Part shown: positions 51,725-61,530 of the stretch, piece by piece
How the letters are laid out: the number at the start of each line of letters is the position of its first letter
Numbering within the stretch: the first letter of the stretch is position 1
DNA from: JAGVPT01 sp963827085
GTDB taxonomy: Bacteria; Bacteroidota; Ignavibacteria; UBA10030; UBA8401
DNA length: 64,000 nucleotides
Direction of reading: 5' to 3'
Assembly: GCA_963827085.1 (NCBI GenBank)
Contig: CAWGZY010000003.1
Span: 992,001 to 1,056,000 of the forward strand
Position numbers and translations under genes: made by a program
The notes under the pieces: model-generated
Database searches by the model: none
What the model was told of the DNA's origin: nothing
The model's input: only the letters and a program-made list of their open reading frames with translations

Positions 51725-53161
51725 TCAATACGCGCCCTTGCCAAACAGCACAACTGGAATGGTCTCAAATATGATTTCCATGTCAAACAGCAAGGAGTGA
51801 TTTTCCACGTAATATAAATCGAGCAGAATCATCTCCCTGAATTTTATATCGCTTCTTCCCGACACTTGCCACAAACCGGTCATGCCCGGCTTGACGGCCG
51901 CACGATCCTGAATTGTCTCCCAGAACTCATCGGACTCATTGACCGTCTCAAAATCCGCCAACGGCAGCGGCCGAGGCCCCACCAGGCTCATGTCGCCCTT
52001 CAGCACATTGAAGAGCTGCGGAAGCTCGTCAATGCTCAACTTGCGAATGATGTTTCCGACCTTGGTCACACGAGGGTCGTTTTTCATTTTGAACAGAGCG
52101 CCGTCCGACTCGTTGTGCCCCCATAATTCATCTTTCATCTGATCCGCGTTATCGACCATACTGCGAAACTTTATGAAATCAAATTGCTTCCCCCCCTTTA
52201 TGCTCGCCCGCGTTTGAAGGAAGAAAAATGGGCGGCCGCTTTCGAGGTAAATAGCGATAATCGCGACAAGAAAGATCGGGCTGAAGAGAATGATCGCTAC
52301 TGAGGATCCAATGATATCAAAAATTCTTTTGATGAATAATTTTATCGCGTCGACGTTGTATCGCGGCGGTGTTGTCAAAGTAATCCCGGCGATGCCATAA
52401 ATGCGGGCTATTTTTAACAGCTCTTCAGCCTGAGGCGATAATATTTTGAGCTTGATACCATGACCTTCAATTTTTTTCTTGATATGGGCATAACCGTTGA
52501 CTACCATATCGGCCGACGGTATAAAGACCCTGTCGATCGAACCGCTCGCGATGAGTTCATCAAATTGTGCAAGCGTATACTGCGGCTGCAATGAGCTGGA
52601 TGGGTTCTTCTCCCGAACGACGAATCCTTTGATTTTATAGCCGAGCTCTGGAAAAGAATTAAACCTCTGGAATATTTTAAGCGCATCCTGGTCGTAGCCG
52701 ACGATCAACGAATTATGTACACCGTACCCCAGCTTTTGAAAAAACAAGTTGACCTGGCGCAACAGAACTCGCCCCACGACAAAGAAGATCGGTACCGAAA
52801 AGAGAAAAACGATGAGGACGTGGCGGTCAATTTCTATGCCATTAAAAACAGAAACGATCGTCAGCGTTACCAGCACGGAGAGGATAAAGGCGCGTGCGAT
52901 AATCATGTTTTGCAGGCTAAGACTAAGATGAAAAGAGCCCCGGTATAAGCCCATCATGATTGCAATAGTGAGATACGCAACGACAAAAACAATATATCCC
53001 GTAATGAGATCAGCATCGGTTGTGCGGAAGTTGGCATGCTCATAACGGTGCAGCCCTACAACAACAAGGGCTGCACAAATCATAGCGAGAATGTCAACAA
53101 GCTGAGAGATCCCGACGAAAAGTATTTTCCAGTTTCGTTTGAGCATAAGGAATATTGCCAT
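51725..53161 (-). CDS. Polyprenyl glycosylphosphotransferase (WbaP/WcaJ-type initiating sugar transferase)
   Basis: 478 aa. Transfers a sugar-1-phosphate to undecaprenyl phosphate, starting an exopolysaccharide or O-antigen unit. Four or five membrane segments at about 15-145, a CoA-binding-like Rossmann part at about 150-265 (SLIVGYDQDALKIFQRFNSF), a membrane hairpin KRIFDIIGSSVAIILFSPIF, and the catalytic domain: FDFIKFRSMVDNADQMKDE, KVGNIIRKLSIDELPQLFNV, LKGDMSLVGPRPLPLADFET, KPGMTGLWQVSGRSDIKFRE. First gene of the polysaccharide set read from the right. Sugar specificity not decidable. Confidence 0.94.
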   Translation of the reverse strand: MAIFLMLKRNWKILFVGISQLVDILAMICAALVVVGLHRYEHANFRTTDADLITGYIVFVVAYLTIAIMMGLYRGSFHLSLSLQNMIIARAFILSVLVTLTIVSVFNGIEIDRHVLIVFLFSVPIFFVVGRVLLRQVNLFFQKLGYGVHNSLIVGYDQDALKIFQRFNSFPELGYKIKGFVVREKNPSSSLQPQYTLAQFDELIASGSIDRVFIPSADMVVNGYAHIKKKIEGHGIKLKILSPQAEELLKIARIYGIAGITLTTPPRYNVDAIKLFIKRIFDIIGSSVAIILFSPIFLVAIIAIYLESGRPFFFLQTRASIKGGKQFDFIKFRSMVDNADQMKDELWGHNESDGALFKMKNDPRVTKVGNIIRKLSIDELPQLFNVLKGDMSLVGPRPLPLADFETVNESDEFWETIQDRAAVKPGMTGLWQVSGRSDIKFREMILLDLYYVENHSLLFDMEIIFETIPVVLFGKGAY

Positions 53162-54161
53162 TCCCCGAATTCATCCCCAAAAAGGAGCGTTGAGTAATAT
53201 ACAAAATATCAAAAGAAGGTAAAACTATTCTTTTCTGTCGGGATACTATTTGTAGGATGAAACACCTAAGTGAGCATTTCGGATTAGAACAACTGTTAGA
53301 AAGCGTCTTTCAGCGACTATATGCGAAGCTTTAAATTATTGTACAGCAAAAGGCATTACACCGTAGGATGACAGGAAACGGCTATTCTCAAATATTATTC
53401 ATTACTCAATTCAAAATAAGGAACGATTCATAAGTTGAGACTACATATAAATCGGGAGAACTTTTCTCGCGCAGAGCCGCAAAGGCGCAAAATATATTGA
53501 AACAAAACTTAGGAGGCTTTTGCATCTTCGCGTGATGTTATTTTTAAGATAGTTAGAAACCATCTCAAAAACATGTCGCTTGATCCTTCGATGCGCTCTC
53601 CCGCTCTTCGAGCGGGATCGCTTACTTCCGAAAGGGATCCTCCGAAGGAGTCCGTTGGACCTTCGGGACAGGATGAACATGCTTTTTTGGAATCTTAAAT
53701 ATAGTCTGTTCATCCTGAGCGAGTGGCGCGGCCTTATCGCGCCGCGCGTCTGGCGAAGCCATGCCTTCGGCAGAAGGACACCCTGACCAATCCCGTTCCG
53801 CTGAAACGGAACGGGAGCGTCTGGCGAACCCATGCCTTCGGCAGAAGGGCTGACACAAGACCATTTTTGAGGTAGGTTCTAGTAACTGATGCCACGCAAA
53901 AATCCTTTTTGGCACACCCCCAACCCCTCTCGCTTTCGCCACACGCTCACATACAGAGGGGAGCGGCGGGGCAATTCTCCTCTGTGCGTTTCTCGCGCGA
54001 TGACGAGAGGGGATTTTCCCGTAGGTCTAACGGACTCCTTCAGAGGATGCCGTTGGCAAAGGGTGTGTCTTTTGTTGGGTGGAGCACTTTCTTCAGAATG
54101 CGTACCATCAATTAGTAAGAGCACTATCATAAACTATTGTCGCCAATATCATCAACGGTTG
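53162..54161. repeat. 1-kb gene-free region made of several palindromic repeats
   Basis: From left: about 300 bp AT-rich upstream of the sugar transferase (its promoter should be here); a CGCAAAG-type palindrome at 53462-53540; GC-rich short hairpins at 53590-53620 and a perfect one (TCCCGTTCCG / CGGAACGGGA) at 53791-53816; a direct repeat of about 33 bp beginning GCGTCTGGCGAA at 53746 and 53817; and a long palindromic element with CACACCCC ends at 53911-54068. Short ORFs across it are frames through repeats. Confidence 0.5.
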
Positions 54162-54292
54162 GGTGGTGTTACAGTTTGAGCATATCAAACTGAAAAATGT
54201 GCGTCATGTCAGCGAAAGCTGGCATCCAGACCGATTAAACTGGATTCCGGCTTTTGCCGGAATGACATTTACTTCGAAATTGTAACACTACC
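54162..54292. mobile_element. MITE-like element with GGTGGTGTTACA ends and 8-bp target duplication
   Basis: 131 bp. Left end GGTGGTGTTACAGTTT, right end (complement) GGTAGTGTTACAATTT, 14 of 16 identical. Flanks AACGGTTG (54154-54161) and AGCGGTTG (54293-54300) match at 7 of 8. The interior is a palindrome from GTCATGTCAGCGAAAGC to GCTTTTGCCGGAATGAC, the common REP-like type. No ORF. The GGTAGTGT end suggests kinship with the element at 2934 and 51408. Confidence 0.65.
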
Positions 54293-54374
54293 AGCGGTTG
54301 AGATAGCGATTTGCTTAAAATTATTTAGTGCCTTCGCGACTTAGTGGCTCATAAAAGTGTTTTTTAGTAACCCG

Positions 54375-56987
54375 CTATTTCAGATACAGCGCCTTTTTGA
54401 CATTCTGAAACTTCTTTGCCGAAGAAAGAATGCTTTCCGCATTTACAACAATGATGTAAACCCCTGACGCAAGGTTCTGAGCGTTCCAACGATATTCATA
54501 GAACTGCGGCATTTGTGTCTCATTCACGAGTGTGGCCACAACCTGCCCCAGTATATTGTAGACTTTGATGGACACTCTGCTCGGTTCCGGGATTCCGTAG
54601 CGAATCGTTGTTGACGGATTAAACGGGTTAGGGTAATTTTGATAGACAATATAATCTTTCGGCATAAGCGGGTTTTGCTCGTTCGCTGACAATATGCTTC
54701 CTGTCGTAACAAAATGTATCGTATCTTTTGACCATGTTGAATTCCCCCCGTTGATCGTTGCAGACGCTGTCCATGCATACTGTGTACGAACGGACAATTT
54801 TTTCATCATTCCAATGGAACTATAAAGCGTATCTTTCAAGCCACTGATGGTCGTATCAATTCCTCCTCCCCAAAACTTCAGCGCATAACGCACCGTGTCT
54901 CCCGGATCATGACCGTGAGAAGGCTGCCAGCTCATTGTAAGTTCTTTTCCGTAATTTATCGTCAAACTATCAGCGTGAAGAGGGTTAACTAGTTGAAACG
55001 CCGTCGGCGGCAGAGACATCGGTATAACGGTAATCTTCCAGCTCTGTTGAGCGGCACTCCCCTTCTTATCGACGACTGCAACGGTTATGGTACTATCTCC
55101 GGCATTGGCATTGACCGGCATTCCAATAAGAGTATCTTTCACGAAATGCACCCACTGCGGGCCAACGAGCAATCGATACGTTAGTGAATCCCTTCCATAG
55201 ATCGCGTCGGAATCTATCGCCGCTATCACACACCGATACACAGAATCAGCTTGCGCAACGGTATCCGGCACTGAAACGATTACAGGCGGATGATTGACAT
55301 TCACAACATGCAGCTTAAAATGCTGCGTTGTCGTCAAACCCCGATTATCGCTCACGACAAGTTCCACTACGGTATCGACTGCACTCCTTGCATACGGGAT
55401 TCCGGAGAGCGTGTGTTGAACAGGGTCATGATGCAGCCATGACGGTAATATCGTTGCTGCGACACTCAAACTGTCGCCGAAAACGGAAACATCCCTATCA
55501 TACACTGTATATGTGTAGCTGTACAACGAATCTTCCGTCGCCACCGAATCGGCAGGGCTCGTAAACACCGGCGCGTGATCGGTGTGAAGTATCGCCAACG
55601 TATAGTTCTGCTGGGCAATTCCTCCTTTCCCGTCGCTGGCCGATATGCTGACCGGAAATGTTCTGTATTGGGATGAATCCATCGCTGCGCGCGTACCGGA
55701 TACGGATTTCTTCGTCGAACGCGATACCGCAGGAATAAACTTTACCACACTGCTGCGCATTACTGTGGTGCGGCTCTGTTTCCCGACCGTCGCTTTTGCG
55801 GATTTCATGGCAAGTGAATCGACAACTAAACTCGGTATACCGCCGATAATGCCGCTCGCCGAATCTATCGAAAGAAAGCCCGGCGCTGTAACGATCGCAT
55901 AGCTTACCCTGTCCCCCCATAACATTGAATCTTGATCGGTTGCATAGGCTCTGTAAACATACGATGAATCTTCCACCCCACTGGTTACCGGTGTAGAGAC
56001 AAATACAGGCGGATGATTCACATGCCTGATATGAACTCCATATTGGTATGAGGTTACTCCTCCTTTGCCATCATACGCTTGAACGATAATTTTTGTAGTA
56101 TCGACGACATCTATGCCGTGAGGAGTGCCGGATATTATCCCTGTAACAGAATCGATGGATATCCAGTGCGGCTTGGAAACACAACGATAATGCACAACAT
56201 CACCGAACACCGCAGAATCTATATCGCTCGCCCGTATGACTGTTGTGTAGAGCGAATCCTCTATCGCTGTCGTATCGGGAAAAACAACGAACACCGGCGG
56301 ATGATTCGTATGCCTCACTGTCAGATCGTAGCTATATTCGCTCGCTCCACCTTTATTATCCCAAACGGCGATAGTAACTGGAAAATCCAGGTATATAATA
56401 TTTCCCGTAGAACCTAATATTTGTGCCTTTTTTTTCTTTTGCTTCGCTGTATAATACTTGATAATCTTTGTTTTGTTAAGAATTTGCTGCACACTCGTAT
56501 TAACACGTTGACTGGAGACAGAAGCAATAGACGTAGCACTTCCTACAAGTCTTGGTATGCCTTGTATGATCCCTTTAACTGAATCAATCGCCATCCAACT
56601 CGGGCTTTGCAGTATGCCAAAGTAGTCCTTATCTCCCCAGAGAAGCGAATCTTGATCTGTCGCTCCGGCCAAAGTATAATAGAGAGAATCCTCTACGGCG
56701 CTATCAGCAGGAAATAAAACAAACTGCGGAGGATGGTTGACATGAACAATGTGCAGACCAAACTGCTGCACCGCTGCACCCCCGTTGTTATCATAAGCCT
56801 GGATAGCAATTATTGTGTCGCGGGCATTGATTCCGGAAGGAGTTCCTGTGAGAGTCCCCGCAATGCTGTCGATTGTAATCCAGCTCGGCTTAATTGAAAG
56901 CTTGTAATGAACTCTATCCCCAAACAATGCACTGTCCTGATCTCTTGCCACAGCCGTGTAGAGATACAACGAATCTTCCGTTGTCGA
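54375..56987 (-). CDS. Giant secreted protein, segment 6 (C-terminal): cadherin-like/He_PIG domains and T9SS sorting domain
   Basis: About 870 aa, ending at the true stop. Holds domains 11-16 of the series of about 90-aa cadherin-like (CADG/He_PIG) repeats (TEDSLYLYTAVARDQDSALF, PHWISIDSVTGIISGTPHG), then an FN3-like module (LTMSWQPSHGHDPGDTVRYA, TQYAWTASATINGGNSTWSK) and the sorting domain YQNYPNPFNPSTTIRYGI...VSIKVYNILGQ. Domains 12 and 14 each carry a 45-50-residue basic, S/T-rich insertion. The upstream frame joins at about 56987 if one base is added within GTGTCGAC. Exported by type IX secretion and anchored at the surface, by inference. Confidence 0.85.
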   Translation of the reverse strand, partial: STTEDSLYLYTAVARDQDSALFGDRVHYKLSIKPSWITIDSIAGTLTGTPSGINARDTIIAIQAYDNNGGAAVQQFGLHIVHVNHPPQFVLFPADSAVEDSLYYTLAGATDQDSLLWGDKDYFGILQSPSWMAIDSVKGIIQGIPRLVGSATSIASVSSQRVNTSVQQILNKTKIIKYYTAKQKKKKAQILGSTGNIIYLDFPVTIAVWDNKGGASEYSYDLTVRHTNHPPVFVVFPDTTAIEDSLYTTVIRASDIDSAVFGDVVHYRCVSKPHWISIDSVTGIISGTPHGIDVVDTTKIIVQAYDGKGGVTSYQYGVHIRHVNHPPVFVSTPVTSGVEDSSYVYRAYATDQDSMLWGDRVSYAIVTAPGFLSIDSASGIIGGIPSLVVDSLAMKSAKATVGKQSRTTVMRSSVVKFIPAVSRSTKKSVSGTRAAMDSSQYRTFPVSISASDGKGGIAQQNYTLAILHTDHAPVFTSPADSVATEDSLYSYTYTVYDRDVSVFGDSLSVAATILPSWLHHDPVQHTLSGIPYARSAVDTVVELVVSDNRGLTTTQHFKLHVVNVNHPPVIVSVPDTVAQADSVYRCVIAAIDSDAIYGRDSLTYRLLVGPQWVHFVKDTLIGMPVNANAGDSTITVAVVDKKGSAAQQSWKITVIPMSLPPTAFQLVNPLHADSLTINYGKELTMSWQPSHGHDPGDTVRYALKFWGGGIDTTISGLKDTLYSSIGMMKKLSVRTQYAWTASATINGGNSTWSKDTIHFVTTGSILSANEQNPLMPKDYIVYQNYPNPFNPSTTIRYGIPEPSRVSIKVYNILGQVVATLVNETQMPQFYEYRWNAQNLASGVYIIVVNAESILSSAKKFQNVKKALYLK

Positions 56988-58491
56988 CACTATCCGGCAC
57001 GGAAACAAAATACGGATTGTGATTTGTATGAATCACGTTAAGACGGTAGGTTTGGTTCACGACTCCGCCATACCCATCGCTGACCTTTATCGTGACCGTT
57101 GAATCGCCGACGTTCGCTCCCCGCGGTATTCCGGAAACCATACCGCTTGCGGAAACACTCAACCAACCCGGCTTTTGCGTCAATGCATAACTTAATACCT
57201 GGCCAATTAACGTATCGGGATCGTGTGCAACAACCTGGTATTGATACAACGTATCTTCATGCGCTATGAAGAGAGGAGATGAAGCTATTGTCGGCGGATG
57301 ATTTACCAACGCGACGTGTATGGTATATTGTTGTTGAGCCGTACCTCCACGATTATCAAAGGCTTGCAGTACTGCCACCGTGTCAAAAACATTCTGCACA
57401 TGAGGAGTCCCGCTAATAATGCCAGTAGCGCTGTCAATAACGAGCCATGCCGGTTTGAGAAGCCGGTAATGGACAACGTCTCCGAACAGCGCACTGTCCT
57501 GATCGCTCGCATAGACTCTCGATTGATAGAGCGTGTCTTCTATTGCCGAAGGAAGGCTTGCTGTCTTTACCACCGGAGCATGATTCGTATGTGTTACTGT
57601 CAGCGAATAACTCTGCGTTGCTGTTCCGCCGTGCCCATCGCTGACCATTATCGCGACTGTTGAATCGCCAACGTTCACTCCTCGCGGTATTCCGGAGACC
57701 ATACCGCTTGCGGAAATATTTAACCAGATCGGCTTTTGCGTCAACGCATAACTAAGGATCTGGCCAATTAACGTATCGGGATCGTGAGCAACGAATTGGT
57801 ACTGATATAACGTATCTTCATGCGCGGTTAACACCGGGGATGAAGCGATTGCCGGCGGATGATTTACGAGTGTAATGTGGATGGTATATTGCTGCTGAGT
57901 GGTAGCACCATGATTATCATAGGCTTGCAGTACCGCTACCGTGTCAAAAACATTCTGCACATGAGGCGTGCCGCTGATGACGCCCGCCGTGCTGTCGATA
58001 ACCAGCCATGCCGGCTTGAGAAGCCGATAATGCACAACGTCTCCGAACAACGCACTGTCCTGGTCGCTCGCATAGACTCGTGTCTGATACAGCGAGTCTT
58101 CTATTGCCGAAGGAAGGCTTACTGTCTTTATCACCGGTGCATGATTCGTATGACTGACATGAAGCGGATAACTCTGTGTCGCTATGCCTCCTTTTCCATC
58201 GCTCGCTTGCACGGTCACAACAGTATCTCCAACGTTGATTGCATGCGGTGTTCCGCTGATTACTCCTAACACTGTATCGATCGTGACCCAGCTCGGCCGT
58301 ATGGTCAAATGATAATGCACGCGATCTCCCCATAATGCACTGTCCGGATCCGATCCCCAGACCGCATACCGGTATAGCGTGTCTTCTGCCGCATGCGTCG
58401 CCGCTATACTTACTATCACCGGCGGATGATTCGTATGGATGATATGAACTGCATAACTCTGGCTTGAGGCGCCTCCCTTTCCGTCATAAGC
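56914..58491 (-). CDS. Giant secreted protein, segment 5: five cadherin-like domains
   Basis: About 525 codons. Starts in frame at AYDGKGG after the break near 58492 and continues through domains 6-10. Alternating A-type (EDSLYQTRVYASDQDSALFG ... GIISGTPHVQNVFDTVAVLQ) and B-type (AHEDTLYQYQVVAHDPDTLI ... GMVSGIPRGANVGDSTVTI) repeats. The last residues before the stop at 56914 read a wrong frame because of the break near 56987. No catalytic motif; calcium-binding acidic residues (DQDSA, DPDT) are regular. Confidence 0.8.
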   Translation of the reverse strand, partial: AYDGKGGASSQSYAVHIIHTNHPPVIVSIAATHAAEDTLYRYAVWGSDPDSALWGDRVHYHLTIRPSWVTIDTVLGVISGTPHAINVGDTVVTVQASDGKGGIATQSYPLHVSHTNHAPVIKTVSLPSAIEDSLYQTRVYASDQDSALFGDVVHYRLLKPAWLVIDSTAGVISGTPHVQNVFDTVAVLQAYDNHGATTQQQYTIHITLVNHPPAIASSPVLTAHEDTLYQYQFVAHDPDTLIGQILSYALTQKPIWLNISASGMVSGIPRGVNVGDSTVAIMVSDGHGGTATQSYSLTVTHTNHAPVVKTASLPSAIEDTLYQSRVYASDQDSALFGDVVHYRLLKPAWLVIDSATGIISGTPHVQNVFDTVAVLQAFDNRGGTAQQQYTIHVALVNHPPTIASSPLFIAHEDTLYQYQVVAHDPDTLIGQVLSYALTQKPGWLSVSASGMVSGIPRGANVGDSTVTIKVSDGYGGVVNQTYRLNVIHTNHNPYFVSVPDSVDNGRFVVSLHGCGKRSGQCIVWG

Positions 58492-60331
58492 CGATCACTG
58501 TTACTACTGTATCCTGGGCATTCATCCCGCTGGCCGTCCCCGTGATTATTCCGCTCACACTATCGATCTTCAGCCAGACCGGCTTGACCGTTAACCGGTA
58601 ATGGACAATGTCTCCAAACAATGCACTGTCCTGATCACTCGCATAGACTCTTGTTTGATACAGCGTGTCTTCTACTGCCGAAGGAAGGATTGTTGTCTTT
58701 ATCACCGGCGCATGATTCGTATGTGTTACTGTCAGAGGATAACTCTGTGTCGCTGTTCCCCCATGCCCGTCGCTTACCATGATCGTAACTGTTGAATCAC
58801 CGACATTCACACCCCGCGGTATTCCGGAAATCATATTGCCTGCGGACATGCTTAACCAGCTTGGATTTTGCGTCAACGTATAAGTCAAGACATGGCCGAT
58901 CAACGTATCGGGATCGTGCGCAACAACCTGGTATTGATACAGCGTATCTTCATGCGCTGTCAATACTGGTGATGAAGCTATTGCCGGCGTGTGATCAACC
59001 TGCGTAATGTGCAGGACATATTGTTGCTGAGTGGTATCTCCATGATTATCATAAGCTTGCAGCACGGCTGTCGTGTCAAAAACATTCTGCACATGAGGTG
59101 TGCCGCTGATGATGCCCGCCGTGCTGTCTATAACCAGCCATGCAGGTTTGAGAAGCCGATAATGTACGATGTCCCCGAACAACGCGCTGTCCTGATCCGA
59201 CGCGTAGACTCTTGTTTGATACAACGTGTCCTCTACTGCCGAAGGAAGGCTTGTTGTCTTTATTACCGGCTCATGATTCGTATGCGTCACTATCAGTGGA
59301 TAGCTCTGTGTTGCTGTTCCGCCGTGCCCATCGCTGACCATTATCGTGACCGTTGAATCGCCAACGTTCGCACCACGCGGTATTCCAGAGATCAAACCAT
59401 TTGCGGAAATACTTAGCCAGATCGGCTTTTGCGTAAGTAAATAACTTAATATATCGCCAACCAAAGTGTCCGGATCGTGAGCAACTGCCTGGTATTGATA
59501 CAGTGTATCTTCGTGTGCAGTAAAGATTGGATTAGACGCAATGCTTGGCGGATGATTAATAGGTATGATGTGAACGGTATCCTCTTGCTGTCCTACGCCC
59601 CCATGGTTATCATAGGCTTGAATGATTACCACGGTGTCGGCTAGATTCTGCACATGCGGCGTACCGCTCATGGCTCCACTGATGCTATCTATCGTTAACC
59701 AGCTTGATTTATTCGCAAAGCGATAATGCAGAAAGTCTCCTGGCAATAGACTGTCCTGCTCCCGCGCAGAGACCGTAAGGCCATACGGCTTGTCTTCTCT
59801 TGCTACTGGCAAACTTGCTGCCGTAAATACAGGAGCCTTGACGGGGTTCTTTAAGAAACTTATCGTTCCATATTCATTTCCGACGAGCAAATCAGTCGTT
59901 AAGTTCCCATCCATATCACCAGCACAAACAGCATTGGGATATGGAATTGGAATAGTCCTATTTAAACTAAAATTTTGGGTCGAGTCTTGACTGAAGAACG
60001 TTACATTGTTTGATGTAGGATTAAGCAAAACAATATCCTTCAACCCATCAGTATTAAAATCCGTAGTGAGTATTTTACTGGCGGCATATACCGATGCAAA
60101 TTGTTTCTTGAGCTGTATTGTTTTGTCCGATTGAACAGTATAAATCCCTATTGCTGGTATATTCGAATGACTCACCACGATATCCGGTCTTCCATCATTG
60201 TCAATGTCGTCAACAGTGAAATCCGAATAAGTATCTAATAATGTCCCTTGATACTGGCTAAAAGAAATGGAATTAAAGGTAGAGGTGTTGATCAGCAATT
60301 GAATTGTATTTGTTCCGCTTTGCCCTATAAT
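58484..60331 (-). CDS. Giant secreted protein, segment 4: FG-GAP end and first five cadherin-like domains
   Basis: About 610 codons. The first 160 residues are FG-GAP/VCBS repeats (DFTVDDIDNDGRPDIVVSHS, CAGDMDGNLTTDLLVGNEYG). Domains 1-5 of the cadherin-like series follow (REDKPYGLTVSAREQDSLLP; AVEDTLYQTRVYASDQDSAL). Frame is entered after a break within GATCGATT near 60332 and lost at GTGATCGG near 58492. Confidence 0.8.
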   Translation of the reverse strand: MIGQSGTNTIQLLINTSTFNSISFSQYQGTLLDTYSDFTVDDIDNDGRPDIVVSHSNIPAIGIYTVQSDKTIQLKKQFASVYAASKILTTDFNTDGLKDIVLLNPTSNNVTFFSQDSTQNFSLNRTIPIPYPNAVCAGDMDGNLTTDLLVGNEYGTISFLKNPVKAPVFTAASLPVAREDKPYGLTVSAREQDSLLPGDFLHYRFANKSSWLTIDSISGAMSGTPHVQNLADTVVIIQAYDNHGGVGQQEDTVHIIPINHPPSIASNPIFTAHEDTLYQYQAVAHDPDTLVGDILSYLLTQKPIWLSISANGLISGIPRGANVGDSTVTIMVSDGHGGTATQSYPLIVTHTNHEPVIKTTSLPSAVEDTLYQTRVYASDQDSALFGDIVHYRLLKPAWLVIDSTAGIISGTPHVQNVFDTTAVLQAYDNHGDTTQQQYVLHITQVDHTPAIASSPVLTAHEDTLYQYQVVAHDPDTLIGHVLTYTLTQNPSWLSMSAGNMISGIPRGVNVGDSTVTIMVSDGHGGTATQSYPLTVTHTNHAPVIKTTILPSAVEDTLYQTRVYASDQDSALFGDIVHYRLTVKPVWLKIDSVSGIITGTASGMNAQDTVVTVIGL

Positions 60332-61530
60332 CGATCTTTATCCCCGTCAGAATCAATGTCATACGCTACAATTTTAAAAGGGTTTGCCCCAACGGCAATC
60401 CTTGAATAAAATGAAAAGGATTGACCTCCATTATTGAGATATATTTCAATATCGCCAAGTTCATAATTCGGAACAACGATATCATCGTATGAATCAAAAT
60501 TTAGATCAACCAATGCGAAATCATAGGTTACATGTGTAAGCGGAATGGTTATCGCTTGACTGAAGTTACCGTGCCCGTCATTCTTATAGACAACAATCGA
60601 GTAACTGGAAATGTTGTCACAAATAATATCTAAATATCCGTCGTGGTCATAGTCATCAATTTTAATAACAACGTTTGGTGAAGTGGTATGGATTGTTGAT
60701 TTTAAAATAAATAGCAAAGGCTGCGTTTGTAAATATATTTCTATGTTTTGCGTAACACTATTATAGACAATAATATCAAGATTACCATCGTTATTAAGAT
60801 CTGCAGTCAGCAAGACTGTATGCCGCGCATTCAACGTCAAAAGCGAATTGACCGAAAAGTTACCCGATCCATACCCTTTATCTAGCTCATGAGAGACTGC
60901 CGGGTAAAAATTTTTGGCAATACCTTGACTATCTATTTCAACAGGCAGGCTGATGTGCAGGTTATCATTAATAATTGCTCGTCTATTGTATGAAAATGTT
61001 TTGGTGGCGCTATTGAAAACAGTATTAAGATAACCATCAGATTTACCGGATAAAAATACCGGGCTCCCGATTATTTGAGAGGATGGATTTGTCTGCACAG
61101 AAACATTGTTAAGAAAATAGGCGCCGGAATCTACTTCTGAAGAATGTGTTGCCGAAATCTTCGGGATAATAAGCGACCGTAGTGGAGCGGAAATATATTC
61201 ACCACCGGAAAATATTTTTAGTGAATCACTATAAAAACCGTCACTATTGGAATTTAAAGTTACCTGTACATTTATTGAATCATGAGGAAGCATCACTCTT
61301 CCTGCCAGCGCTGTCTGCAATTGATATCGATTCCCAACCTGTGCGCCATCAATGGTGATTGGAGTTGCGTTCGAATAATTACGGAGACCAAAAGATAGTG
61401 TTTTAACACTATCGCTATTAAAAATATTATTATTCGATACGTTGGTGAGCAGTAATTTCCCTACAGGAAAATCGTTTTTAAGATATTGAATGGTCCTGGA
61501 GTGTTCATAAACTATGAATAAATAGAGATC
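60325..61530 (-). CDS. Giant secreted protein, segment 3: anchor-type domain and FG-GAP repeats
   Basis: About 400 codons read from DLYLFIVYEHSRTIQYLKND after the break at 61530. An immunoglobulin-like choice-of-anchor segment (VKTLSFGLRNYSNATPITID, SINVQVTLNSNSDGFYSDSL) is followed by FG-GAP repeats with calcium-type loops DLNNDGNLDIIVYN, DYDHDGYLDIICDN, DLNFDSYDDIVVPN and DIDSDGDKD. Ends at a TAG created by the frameshift near 60332. Confidence 0.8.
   Translation of the reverse strand, partial: DLYLFIVYEHSRTIQYLKNDFPVGKLLLTNVSNNNIFNSDSVKTLSFGLRNYSNATPITIDGAQVGNRYQLQTALAGRVMLPHDSINVQVTLNSNSDGFYSDSLKIFSGGEYISAPLRSLIIPKISATHSSEVDSGAYFLNNVSVQTNPSSQIIGSPVFLSGKSDGYLNTVFNSATKTFSYNRRAIINDNLHISLPVEIDSQGIAKNFYPAVSHELDKGYGSGNFSVNSLLTLNARHTVLLTADLNNDGNLDIIVYNSVTQNIEIYLQTQPLLFILKSTIHTTSPNVVIKIDDYDHDGYLDIICDNISSYSIVVYKNDGHGNFSQAITIPLTHVTYDFALVDLNFDSYDDIVVPNYELGDIEIYLNNGGQSFSFYSRIAVGANPFKIVAYDIDSDGDKDRL

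Noticed and set aside
53580..54180. Short ORFs in the repeat region before the giant gene
   Set aside because: They read through palindromes and direct repeats and have no ribosome sites.
54375..60298. Regular spacing of near-identical sequence as a possible CRISPR or tandem DNA repeat array
   Set aside because: The repeats are coding, with a period of about 270-300 bp per domain, and translate to cadherin-like domains.
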